DNA of 64,000 nt from an uncultured bacterium (GTDB taxonomy: Bacteria > Planctomycetota > Phycisphaerae > Phycisphaerales > SM1A02). Where the stretch lies: contig CAIXJC010000078.1 in the NCBI GenBank assembly GCA_903919715.1, positions 1 through 64,000 on the forward strand, written 5' to 3'. The translations under genes and the position numbers were made by a program. The first letter of the stretch is position 1. Each line of letters begins with the position of its first letter. The notes under the pieces were generated by a model, which made no database searches, was not told where the DNA came from, and saw only the letters and a list, made by a program, of their open reading frames with translations. Of this stretch, positions 8,848 to 17,073 are shown piece by piece.

Positions 8848-9653
8848 GACAGATCAATCGCGTCGCATCGGCCCTTTACTTGTTGCAAGACGCTGCCATC
8901 AGCGCGATCCTGCCGACATTGTCGCGCCATATCTTGGTCGCATGCATGCCAAAGTCTGGCTCGACATTTCTGACAAATGCGATTGCGCATTACCCGCAGT
9001 TCCGCAAAGTCATGCTTGCGCCAGCCTATGACCAGCGAGAACAAGAACTCTGCCAGATACGCCTCTCTCGATATCACAATCGTGGGAAGTTTGTCTCGCA
9101 AGAACACGTTCGCAATAGCGAGTGGACTCAAAGACTCATTGCACAATACGGATTATCCCCCGTCGTTTTGATCCGAGACTTGCCCGACATCGTCGTGAGC
9201 CTGCGAGACCATGTGCGCCGCGAATCACGCACGACTCCAGTTGCCTATATCACCAAACGGCACGCGCAGCAGAGCGATAGCGAATTGGAAACCACGCTGG
9301 TTCGCTTGGCGATTCCGTGGTACCTGAATTTCTATGCCACGTGGTCCGAAGCAACGAATGCGCTCACAATTCGATATGAGGACTTGATACGCACACCAGT
9401 CGCCACCATTGCAGACGTTCTGCGTCATGCGAATATCCAACCCAACGAGAATCACATTCAACAAGCTCTCAAGGAGTGCGCAGGCGGAGCCAATCGATTG
9501 AATGTCGGTGTTGCGGGTCGAGGGAAGAAGTTGAGTTCGAGTGCATGTGAAGCGATGGGGCAATTAATGGACGAGTATCCAGAATTCGAAAACGACCCCT
9601 ATTTCATTCGCATTCGAGAGATGCTTTCCACATCTCTCGCTTCTGCGACTTGA
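8844..9653 (+). CDS. Sulfotransferase-family protein
   Basis: A 269-aa protein with the 5'-phosphosulfate binding loop PKSGSTFL at residues 36-43 and a later segment (LTIRYEDLIRTP) typical of PAPS-dependent sulfotransferases. The family moves sulfate from PAPS to sugars, lipids or proteins; the acceptor cannot be told. ATG at 8844 overlaps the scpA stop (ATGA), which implies translational coupling to a chromosome-segregation gene. That pairing looks positional rather than functional. It converges with speA. Confidence 0.85.
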   Translation: MRQINRVASALYLLQDAAISAILPTLSRHILVACMPKSGSTFLTNAIAHYPQFRKVMLAPAYDQREQELCQIRLSRYHNRGKFVSQEHVRNSEWTQRLIAQYGLSPVVLIRDLPDIVVSLRDHVRRESRTTPVAYITKRHAQQSDSELETTLVRLAIPWYLNFYATWSEATNALTIRYEDLIRTPVATIADVLRHANIQPNENHIQQALKECAGGANRLNVGVAGRGKKLSSSACEAMGQLMDEYPEFENDPYFIRIREMLSTSLASAT

Positions 9654-9685
9654 TCGTCCCCCACTGCTCACACTGCGAAGCCTGA

Positions 9686-11740
9686 TCAACCTTCTGGATT
9701 GGTTCGGCTTGGTTCGAGATAGGTGTAACCCGCGAGCCCGCCTTCGTAGATCTTCATAAACAACTTGCTCTCTTTGGGGCTGAGTTGCTTCTTTCGGACA
9801 GCGCGTTCGCATTCGCGGCGAATTTCTGCGCCCAACTGCGTTGCGTCGAACTGCACATATTTGAGCACTTCGGCGACTGAATCACCTTCAATGATTTCAT
9901 CCACCCACCACTGACCGCTCTCGTCCAGTTTGATGTGTGCGACGTGCGTATCGCCAAAGAGGTTGTGCAAATCGCCGAGCGTTTCTTGATATGCACCAAC
10001 GAGGAATGCGCCGATCAAATAGGTCGAACCATCCTGATAATCGTGCAATTCGACAAACTTCTTAATGTCGTGATCATCCACGAATCGATCGATCTTGCCG
10101 TCTGAATCGCACGTGATGTCCGCGAGTGTCGCCTTGCGCGTCGGCTTTTCATCAAGTCGATGAATTGGCATAATCGGGAAGAGCTGATTGATCGCCCAGA
10201 TGTCAGGGAGACTTTGAAAAATCGACAGGTTGCAGAAATAGGTATCGCTGAGCGTCGAATCGAGATCGGCTAATTCCTCGGGCATATGAGCGCCCATATC
10301 TTTGGCCTTATCGCGAATCTTTGCGCAAATCGACCAGAAAAGCTGATCGATGATCGCTCGATGTTGCAGCGGTAAATATCCAACCGAGAAAAGTCGCATC
10401 GCTTCTTCGCGTGCTTCAAGCGCATCGTGATATTGCTCCAGCAAGCGTCGCTCGCTGATGTTCTGATTCAATTCCCAAAGATCGGAGAGCGGCCGAGGCA
10501 ATTCTCCATCAACCATTGGAATGCCAGTCAAAGTCTTTGGCGGCGCAGATCGATCGGGGCGATTGGACCCGAGCACATCAAAGATCAAAACAGATTGCTG
10601 TGCAACCATCGCACGGCCAGATTCGGTGACGATGATTGGATGGTCGACACCTTCTTCATCGCAGACGCTCATCGCCTTGTAGACAATCGAGCTTGCATAC
10701 TCAGCGAGGGAATAGTTCATCGAGAATTCAAATGCGGTTTGGCTGCCGTCATAATCGATTCCCATTCCGCCGCCCACATCGAGATATTTCAGACCTGCAC
10801 CGAGCTTGACGAGTTCGACGTAGATGCGAGCAAGTTCGTTGACGCCAGAATTGACTTGGCGAATGTCGTGGATCTGCGAACCCATGTGGCAGTGGAGCAA
10901 TTGCAGGCAATCCGCCATACCCCGCTCCTTCAGATAGTCCAGTGTTTCCAGAGCTTCGGTGAGAGAGAGTCCGAACTTTGCTTTCACTCCAGACGAGTGG
11001 CGCCAACGACCAGCACCAGGCGTTGCGAGATTCATGCGAACGCCAATCTTTGGACGGACGCCGAGTCGATCTGCGTATTCGACAATCAATTTCAACTCGC
11101 CCATGTTCTCAATCACTGGAACAATGTTGCGACCCAACTTTGCCGCGAGTGTGACGAATTCGATGTACTTCTCTTCCTTGAATCCGTTGCAAATGATGAG
11201 ACGATCTGGAGAATCTGTAGTGAGACCCATGACCGCCAGCAACTCTGGCTTGGACCCGACCTCGAGACCGAATCCAAGTTCAACGCCGTAACGACGAACT
11301 TCTTCAACAACTCGTCGCTGTTGATTCACTTTGATTGGATAGACGCCGAGATATGAGCCCTTGTAATTATTCTCGGCGATCGCATTGGTGAATGCTTCGC
11401 GCATGTCACGCATGCGGCGTTCGAGAAGATCGCTGAAGTGAAGAAGGACTGGAGTATTGAGACCGCGCTCACGCATCCCATTGACGACATCAAAGAGATC
11501 CACCTCGTGCCCGAGCATCCGAGTGGGACGAACAACAACATGCCCCTTCGCATTGATATCGAAAAAACCTTTGCCCCATAAACGAGTCTGATAGATCTCG
11601 GCGGAGTCATCGATGGTCCAGCCACCTTCGAGCGATGCCTGCCCTGGCTTTGGCCGGACTGGCTCGAGAGAAACCGTCGTGTTACCGCTGATAATTGGAG
11701 GCGTCGAAGTGGGAGCGTCTGGAGTCTTGATCGGAGGCAT
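9686..11740 (-). CDS. speA: Biosynthetic arginine decarboxylase
   Basis: A 684-aa PLP enzyme of the alanine-racemase-fold (group IV) decarboxylases that makes agmatine from arginine for polyamine synthesis. The N-terminal barrel carries the PLP lysine in YPIKVNQQ (Lys137). Later segments include the HCHMGSQ helix, LDVGGGMGIDYDG and VTESGRAMVA, which supply phosphate and dimer-interface contacts. Length fits SpeA (about 630-680 aa). A proline/threonine-rich extension of about 40 residues precedes the conserved part. It stands alone: no speB or other polyamine genes are nearby. Confidence 0.95.
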   Translation of the reverse strand: MPPIKTPDAPTSTPPIISGNTTVSLEPVRPKPGQASLEGGWTIDDSAEIYQTRLWGKGFFDINAKGHVVVRPTRMLGHEVDLFDVVNGMRERGLNTPVLLHFSDLLERRMRDMREAFTNAIAENNYKGSYLGVYPIKVNQQRRVVEEVRRYGVELGFGLEVGSKPELLAVMGLTTDSPDRLIICNGFKEEKYIEFVTLAAKLGRNIVPVIENMGELKLIVEYADRLGVRPKIGVRMNLATPGAGRWRHSSGVKAKFGLSLTEALETLDYLKERGMADCLQLLHCHMGSQIHDIRQVNSGVNELARIYVELVKLGAGLKYLDVGGGMGIDYDGSQTAFEFSMNYSLAEYASSIVYKAMSVCDEEGVDHPIIVTESGRAMVAQQSVLIFDVLGSNRPDRSAPPKTLTGIPMVDGELPRPLSDLWELNQNISERRLLEQYHDALEAREEAMRLFSVGYLPLQHRAIIDQLFWSICAKIRDKAKDMGAHMPEELADLDSTLSDTYFCNLSIFQSLPDIWAINQLFPIMPIHRLDEKPTRKATLADITCDSDGKIDRFVDDHDIKKFVELHDYQDGSTYLIGAFLVGAYQETLGDLHNLFGDTHVAHIKLDESGQWWVDEIIEGDSVAEVLKYVQFDATQLGAEIRRECERAVRKKQLSPKESKLFMKIYEGGLAGYTYLEPSRTNPEG

Positions 11741-11770
11741 AGTTGCGGAGAATGCTACACCTTTCGTCTT

Positions 11771-12913
11771 TCAATTCCATTTAATTGGCGGAAAACTTTC
11801 GGGCATTCTGACCGACATCACCGCCATCGCAGATCCGTATGCGGCTGACCGAGGGAAGACTCGATCGTTCCATGTGCCGTCCGCGGAGCGCGTTTGCCAG
11901 AGCAACCAGTTGAGTTGCGCGCGCAGACTCTCTCGATCGGACGCGTTGAGCAACTCGACCGCCTGCGCAGCGTGATAATGGGCGTACCAGAAGTAATACG
12001 GAGCGATGTTGTACGGAGGAAGATGCGTGCCATTCTTGGCGCGGCGCTTTTCCAAATCTCCCCAGTACCGAATGAAATCTTCGACTGCGACCTTCAGTTT
12101 CGCCGTGTCGCTGCGACCAGCAAGAAAGAGCGCTGCCTCGCTGGCAACCATCCGCCCCACCGCACCAGGAATTTGCTTCGTTTGCATTCGTGCCTGTTTT
12201 AGAGCGGAATAAGCAAAATTCCCGTCGCTTGTCCTGCAGAGTTCCAGCGCATTCAGCGCACGCGTGACAACTTGCGGATCGACGGCGTACCCCATTTCCT
12301 TCGCTTCATAGAGCGTCTGTAAGCACGCTGGAGTCATGAATCCGCTTGTCGCACTTGGCGTTTCTGCGCCAGGATCTCGCGCATAATTCCAACCTCCAAC
12401 TTGCGGGATCTCGAACTTCTGCAACGTTTCGATATACCACTTCACTGCGGTCTTGACGCTCTCATCGAGCCCAGCGGGGACCGCTTTGTATCGCTCAAGC
12501 GCCAACAGGAAGCGAGCGCCATAACAGGAAGCCCACGCTCGCACGTCATATCCGCCTTCGTATGTCGAGAATTGAAGGAGCGGCTCGGTGATTCCAGAAC
12601 AGACAAATTCCGTCGCGCGCCGAATTGCAGCTTGACGATCTGGGTGGGATTCGTAGCCAGGCGCACGAAGAATCGCCTCGCCAACGATCGACGTTCCGCC
12701 GACTCGATATCCAAACGGAATCTTTCCGCCAACGCGATAGACACCTTCGTACGGCCACTCACTCTTGTTGGTCCCCTCTTGCATCGCAACCATCTTGTCG
12801 ACGGCGGTGTTGACAGCGTCTGCGAGCATCGCTGCATCAGGCATCGGCCGAACGATCAAAAAGAGTGCGACAAGAAGTGTGACTGACATGCATACAACGG
12901 TACATCCACGCAT
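11771..12913 (-). CDS. Exported alpha/alpha-toroid protein, prenyltransferase/squalene-oxidase repeat-like
   Basis: A 380-aa protein with an N-terminal hydrophobic segment (VCMSVTLLVALFLIV). ATG at 12913 is preferred to the in-frame TTG six bases upstream. The rest is mainly alpha-helical, with repeats of the terpenoid cyclase/prenyltransferase toroid type (GGWNYARDP, SGFMTPACLQTLYEA, YYFWYAHYHAAQA). Such secreted toroid proteins are common in planctomycetes and have no assigned reaction. The DxDD motif of squalene-hopene cyclases is not visible, so a cyclase call is not made. It lies 30 bp downstream of the speA start on the minus strand and is divergent from rsmD. Confidence 0.7.
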   Translation of the reverse strand: MRGCTVVCMSVTLLVALFLIVRPMPDAAMLADAVNTAVDKMVAMQEGTNKSEWPYEGVYRVGGKIPFGYRVGGTSIVGEAILRAPGYESHPDRQAAIRRATEFVCSGITEPLLQFSTYEGGYDVRAWASCYGARFLLALERYKAVPAGLDESVKTAVKWYIETLQKFEIPQVGGWNYARDPGAETPSATSGFMTPACLQTLYEAKEMGYAVDPQVVTRALNALELCRTSDGNFAYSALKQARMQTKQIPGAVGRMVASEAALFLAGRSDTAKLKVAVEDFIRYWGDLEKRRAKNGTHLPPYNIAPYYFWYAHYHAAQAVELLNASDRESLRAQLNWLLWQTRSADGTWNDRVFPRSAAYGSAMAVMSVRMPESFPPIKWN

Positions 12914-12949
12914 GCGCAAGACAGAGCGAGATTCCCTAGGATTGGACTT

Positions 12950-13540
12950 ATGCTCCAGATACTCGGCGGCGAATTTCGATCCCGCAAACTTCAGATTCCA
13001 GAAGGCACGCAGACGCGTCCAATGGGATCACGCACGAAAGAAGCGATCTTTAACATCCTGCGAGGATGGTTCGAAGGAGCGAATGTTCTTGACATCTTCG
13101 CTGGCGTCGGCACGATGGGATTGGAAGCCGCTAGCCGAGGGGCAGCAAAAGTCGTCTGCGTTGAACAGAATCGAACGGTCGGAGAATTCTTGCGTGCGAA
13201 TATTCACACGCTCGGTTGCGCCGATCGCGTGCAGTGGGTCCAAACCGATGCGCTTGGACCTGGCTCGATCGCCGCAGCACCACGGCCAGTGAATATCGTC
13301 TTCGTCGATCCTCCCTTCGAGATGATGACCGACGAAGAATCGCGCCAGCGAGTCTTGACGCACATTGCAAATCTCAAGGCGACACTCGCAGAGAAAGCCT
13401 TCGTGGTGCTGCGCGTTCCCAATTATTCTGACGAACTCAAGTATGAGATTCCAGGATTTCATGGACCTGAGACGCACGACTATGGGCATCAACAGCATGT
13501 CTTGTTGTATATGCCCAGCCGAGACGCCGCAGGAGTGTGA
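12950..13540 (+). CDS. rsmD: 16S rRNA (guanine(966)-N(2))-methyltransferase
   Basis: A 196-aa Rossmann-fold methyltransferase acting on G966 of 16S rRNA in the 30S subunit. It shows the RsmD opening (LGGEFRSRKLQIP, TRPMGSRTKEAIFNIL), the SAM-binding motif DIFAGVGTMGLEA (about 48-60) and the catalytic DPPF (120-123). Length matches the family. The hydrolase gene follows 3 bp after its stop, with AGGAG inside the rsmD end, so they form a two-gene unit. Confidence 0.95.
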   Translation: MLQILGGEFRSRKLQIPEGTQTRPMGSRTKEAIFNILRGWFEGANVLDIFAGVGTMGLEAASRGAAKVVCVEQNRTVGEFLRANIHTLGCADRVQWVQTDALGPGSIAAAPRPVNIVFVDPPFEMMTDEESRQRVLTHIANLKATLAEKAFVVLRVPNYSDELKYEIPGFHGPETHDYGHQQHVLLYMPSRDAAGV

Positions 13541-13543
13541 TTG

Positions 13544-14350
13544 ATGTCTTTGGAGCAAGGAGCTTCTCCCCTCGCACTCAAATTCCCCTCGACCCTGCGA
13601 AGAGCGAGTCATTGGTGCCGCCTCGTTGACGGTTCCGTTCCCGTCGTCGTGATGCGCCCAGAGAATCGACCCGTGGGCCCTCTGCCATTTCTGCTTTGGT
13701 TTCACGGACGCACGGTCACCAAGGAAATCGATTCTGGGCGTTATTTACGGCTGATTCGTGCAGGAATTGGCTGCGTTGCAGTCGACCTTCCAGGGCACGG
13801 CGAGCGACTCGATGAAGCGATGCTCGATGGCCACCGCACATTGGAAGTTGTTGAACAAGCCGCTGCGGAAGTGGACGCAATCCTGCGCGACCTTGAACAG
13901 TTTGATCTTGATATGAGTCGTGCGGTCATCGGTGGCATGAGCGCTGGAGGAATGACCGCAATTCTGCGTGGATGTTCACCACACCCGTTTTGTGGAATGC
14001 TGTTGGAAGCGACGACCGGCGACTGGGAAAGTCAGCGCAGTCGACCGATGTATCAGCCGGCTCTTGTTGCACGACTGAATCCAATCGAACATCTTTCTCA
14101 GTGGCGAGATATTCCGCTGCTTGCACTGCACTGCGAACTTGATGAGTGGGTTGTACTCGAAGGACAACGCAAGTTTGTCGATGCGGTGCGTGCAAAGTCC
14201 TCCCATCCACAGAAGATAGAACTGCACGCATATCCCGCGACTGGCGCACCGCATGAGCACATGGGATTCGGTCGAATGGCGGGCGATGCAAAGCGGCGCG
14301 GGACAGAATTCGTCGCGAAGTGCGTCGGGATGGCGGTTGAGACAATCTAA
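13544..14350 (+). CDS. Alpha/beta hydrolase
   Basis: A 268-aa soluble hydrolase. ATG at 13544 sits 8 nt after AGGAG; a TTG three bases earlier is the alternative. The oxyanion segment LWFHG, the strand CVAVDLPGHGERLD and the nucleophile elbow G-M-S-A-G with Ser133 are clear. A likely acid (ELDEWVVLEG) and a His near the end (GAPHEHMGF) could complete the triad. The substrate is unknown. The 3' end overlaps the convergent metalloprotease gene by 4 bp. Confidence 0.85.
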   Translation: MSLEQGASPLALKFPSTLRRASHWCRLVDGSVPVVVMRPENRPVGPLPFLLWFHGRTVTKEIDSGRYLRLIRAGIGCVAVDLPGHGERLDEAMLDGHRTLEVVEQAAAEVDAILRDLEQFDLDMSRAVIGGMSAGGMTAILRGCSPHPFCGMLLEATTGDWESQRSRPMYQPALVARLNPIEHLSQWRDIPLLALHCELDEWVVLEGQRKFVDAVRAKSSHPQKIELHAYPATGAPHEHMGFGRMAGDAKRRGTEFVAKCVGMAVETI

Positions 14351-15597
14351 GGAGCCGGAGTGGCTGCAGGAGCGGCAACTGGACTCGCTTCAGGAGTGGG
14401 CGAAACCACTGGAATTGGGCTTATTCCCTTCCAAATTGCGTCTCCAGATCCGCGGGAGCAGACTTGCTTTACAAACAATTCATACTCTGAACTCAACTCG
14501 GTCATGTCCTGCGAAAAGTATCCGCGCACGATCAGAGTGCCTGGGAGGGATCGAATGCCTCCGCGCGATACACCTCGTTGAATCGAACGTCGATCGGCAT
14601 CCGTCGTCATGCTCTGCGCAAGAGACTTTCCAACCTGCCCCGAAACAGCATCATTCATCATCGCTTCGAGACCATCCCGATATTTTCCATTCCCACCTTC
14701 TGCCAAGAAATGGGTCAACGCCCAAACTTGTGCGTAATAAATCAGCAACTGATCTCGACCCTCGTTGAGAAACTGCTGCGGCGTTTGATCGAGCAACTTT
14801 TCGAGTGGAATGAGATTGTTGCGCCGTACTGCATCGCGCAACTCTCCGAATCGTTCGAAGTTGCGCCACGCTGCGAAGACGGGTTGACCGGCCGAATCAA
14901 CTCGGTAACCCTCCATATATGTGGCGATCCCTTCCTCGAGCCAGACTGGCAACTCTTCGCGAAAGACGGACTGCGAATATTGATGCCACCCCTCATGCGC
15001 AAGAATTGTCAGCGTGTCGGTGGGACCAATGTCATACAAAATCGCTACAGATTTCGAGGTATATCCCCCACGACCAAGCCCGAGATATGTCCCCGCTTCA
15101 TCGCCGAGACGATCCATGGTGAATGAAGTCCACTCCTCGCGTGATCCGAAAATAAACGTTTCTAGTCGGCGAGTTGGAACTGGCAGAGCGCTAAGCGCGC
15201 TTGTGTACTGCGCCAATGCGCGCTCAGTGAAGATTGGCAGAAACCGACGGAGGTCGCCATTTCGAATTGTGGTTCGCAGCGTGAAGTGAACAGTTGTGAT
15301 CTCGTAACCATCTCGTGTCGCGCTCTTCCAAGGTTGAACTTGAGGGGCGGGCAACTGCGCAAGTCTTGGTTGATCGATGACCTTCCCGCCACCATCGCCG
15401 ATCGCTGACCCAACTGGCGCACTGACGAGAGTGGCAGTCGCAGCTGGCGATGAGGAACTCGATGGAATCGTTGGCGATCCAGAGCAACCAAACACCGCTC
15501 CAAATGCGATCAATGAAATCGTAAGAACTGAAAGCCGCCACGCGCATTTGATTTGGCGAGAAAGTCTTTCTTGAGTGCAGGGGTTTGTCAGGTTCAT
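14347..15597 (-). CDS. Lipoprotein with HExxH zinc-metalloprotease motif (DUF1570-like)
   Basis: A 416-aa protein from ATG at 15597; a TTG 30 nt upstream is less likely. A lipoprotein signal ends at AVFGC (Cys38). After a Ser/Ala-rich spacer, the core carries LAHEGWHQY (His201, Glu202, His205) followed by WLEEGIATYMEG, where Glu221 or Glu222 could be the third zinc ligand. This arrangement matches DUF1570-type gluzincin-like proteins common in planctomycetes. The C-terminus is rich in Pro/Ala. It probably acts on the outer side of a membrane; the substrate is unknown. Confidence 0.8.
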   Translation of the reverse strand: MNLTNPCTQERLSRQIKCAWRLSVLTISLIAFGAVFGCSGSPTIPSSSSSPAATATLVSAPVGSAIGDGGGKVIDQPRLAQLPAPQVQPWKSATRDGYEITTVHFTLRTTIRNGDLRRFLPIFTERALAQYTSALSALPVPTRRLETFIFGSREEWTSFTMDRLGDEAGTYLGLGRGGYTSKSVAILYDIGPTDTLTILAHEGWHQYSQSVFREELPVWLEEGIATYMEGYRVDSAGQPVFAAWRNFERFGELRDAVRRNNLIPLEKLLDQTPQQFLNEGRDQLLIYYAQVWALTHFLAEGGNGKYRDGLEAMMNDAVSGQVGKSLAQSMTTDADRRSIQRGVSRGGIRSLPGTLIVRGYFSQDMTELSSEYELFVKQVCSRGSGDAIWKGISPIPVVSPTPEASPVAAPAATPAP

Positions 15598-15836
15598 CGG
15601 AAAAAATCCATCAACTCTGAGATTCAACGCCCAAAGTCAAAGACAGAGTATAGAAGCCATATCTGTCGGACTTGTAATGAATGAAGATTTGAATTCTGAA
15701 AGTTTGCGATTTGCCAACCTCACCTTTGGAATGCGGACTTTTCCAGTGTGGACAGATGGAGGCAGAAGACCTAGCGTGTCGAGTTGTTGGTTCAATTCCA
15801 GTTGGAGTTTCCAACAAAGTTTGCGGCGAAATTCTT

Positions 15837-15925
15837 GGACAGATGGCCGAGCGGTTTAAGGCAGCGGTTTACTAAACCGCCGAAGGTGCTTGCACTTTCC
15901 GTGGGTTCGAATCCCTCTCTGTCCG
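15837..15925 (+). tRNA. tRNA-Ser, anticodon ACT as read
   Basis: Acceptor GGACAGA (15837-15843) pairs perfectly with TCTGTCC (15918-15924), followed by discriminator G, a serine identity element. The D-arm, a long class II variable arm and the TTCGAAT T-loop are present. The anticodon stem GCGGT/ACCGC is perfect, and its loop is TTACTAA, giving anticodon ACT. Bacteria normally use GCT for AGY serine codons. The T-stem has one T-T mismatch (second pair). No CCA is encoded. Seven Ts follow at once (15926-15932) and could end the transcript. Spacer 15598-15836 also holds a tRNA-like fragment. Confidence 0.88.
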
Positions 15926-16076
15926 TTTTTTTGGGTCTTCTTTTGGGCTCTGCGGTGGATGAGGACTTCTGGGGATCGTCGCGCGGGAAACGTTTGAAGT
16001 GACTAACTAAAAAACTTTCCAATATCCGTGGATTGGATAGACGACGACATTCGGAAGGAATCGTTGCGGGCTCGTT

Positions 16077-17027
16077 TCACGGAGTCCTCGCGAAACGGCA
16101 ACCGAAACCGATGTCCTGTTTGCCTGGGGCGAGGGTGTAGCGGCCCGAGGCACGGCAGTAGTCGGCGACGTCGCCCCACCCCCCGCCGCGCAGGACGCGC
16201 GCGCCGCTTTCACTTTGCGCTGGGCCCGTTGGATCAACCACACCATCTACGCAGGATTTGTAATAGTCGCCTTCGTACCAATCGTTGGTCCACTCCCAAA
16301 CATTGCCGATCATGTCGTAAAACCCAAGTGCATTCGGTGCTTTCTGCGCGACTGGATGTGTTGACGCATTGGCATTGTCGAAGTTCCACGCAATCAGATC
16401 AAGTTCGCCGTAGGTCGCTTTGTCGACACCTGCTCGGCACGCATATTCCCACTGCGCTTCGGTTGGAAGAATCATCCCTGTCTTTGCGCAGAACTTCTGA
16501 CAATCGTCCCACGAGACTTGTTCGACTGGATTTGATGCCGTCAACAATTTGTTTGGTGATTCTGCGCCAGCTTTTTCTTGCGCTTCTTGCTTGGTCAGTC
16601 CTTCATTGATGTACTTCGCAACCAATGATTCGCGAGAACCATCTTGAAATCTACTCGGGTTCAATCCAATCACTTTCACCCACTGCTCTTGTGTCACTTC
16701 AGTGCGCCCTAGATAAAACGCCTTCGAGATTGTCACTTCGTGCGCGGGTTTTTCATCATCTCTCGCACCCGCATCCCCCGGACTCATTCCGATCATGAAC
16801 TTTCCTGGCGGCACGAGCAACATCTCCATGCCACTTGCTTTATCTTTCACTCGCCACGGCAACTTTGTTTCCGTGATGCGCTTGAGAAAGTCCACATCGG
16901 TGACAACCTTGGGATCGGGATTCTGCTCGAGAACTTCAGCCCAAGAAAGCGGCTTCGCGTCGCAGCCAATTGTCACCATCACCACCCCCACCAACATCAG
17001 CACGATATTGCGACCGGAATTGAGCAT
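16077..17027 (-). CDS. FGE-sulfatase-domain lipoprotein
   Basis: A 316-aa protein from ATG at 17027; the frame continues upstream, but that part runs through valS in the wrong frame. A short lipoprotein signal ends at VTIGC (Cys22). The FGE-sulfatase domain shows MEMLLVPPGKFMIGMSPGD, TEVTQEQWVK, MILPTEAQWEYACRAG, NVWEWTNDWYEGDYY and RVLRGGGWGDVADYCRASGR. A charged insert (about residues 125-150, with NEGLTKQEAQEKAG) is not found in the FGE proteins at 1-4815, and no dockerin motif is present. It lies 46 bp after valS on the same strand. Function unknown; it may be surface-anchored. Confidence 0.85.
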   Translation of the reverse strand: MLNSGRNIVLMLVGVVMVTIGCDAKPLSWAEVLEQNPDPKVVTDVDFLKRITETKLPWRVKDKASGMEMLLVPPGKFMIGMSPGDAGARDDEKPAHEVTISKAFYLGRTEVTQEQWVKVIGLNPSRFQDGSRESLVAKYINEGLTKQEAQEKAGAESPNKLLTASNPVEQVSWDDCQKFCAKTGMILPTEAQWEYACRAGVDKATYGELDLIAWNFDNANASTHPVAQKAPNALGFYDMIGNVWEWTNDWYEGDYYKSCVDGVVDPTGPAQSESGARVLRGGGWGDVADYCRASGRYTLAPGKQDIGFGCRFARTP

Positions 17028-17073
17028 TGGAGTGAAGCGTATCCGTTGCAATCGCCTCAGCGAAGCGGAGACT

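Noticed and set aside
11771-12913. Squalene-hopene cyclase
   Set aside because: Toroid-like repeats are visible, but the DxDD motif and the length of about 630 aa are missing.
15737-15813. tRNA-like fragment upstream of tRNA-Ser, with a plausible T-arm around 15786-15802 and the word tggacagatgg shared with tRNA-Ser.
   Set aside because: No matching 5' acceptor or anticodon stem could be built; at best it is a remnant.
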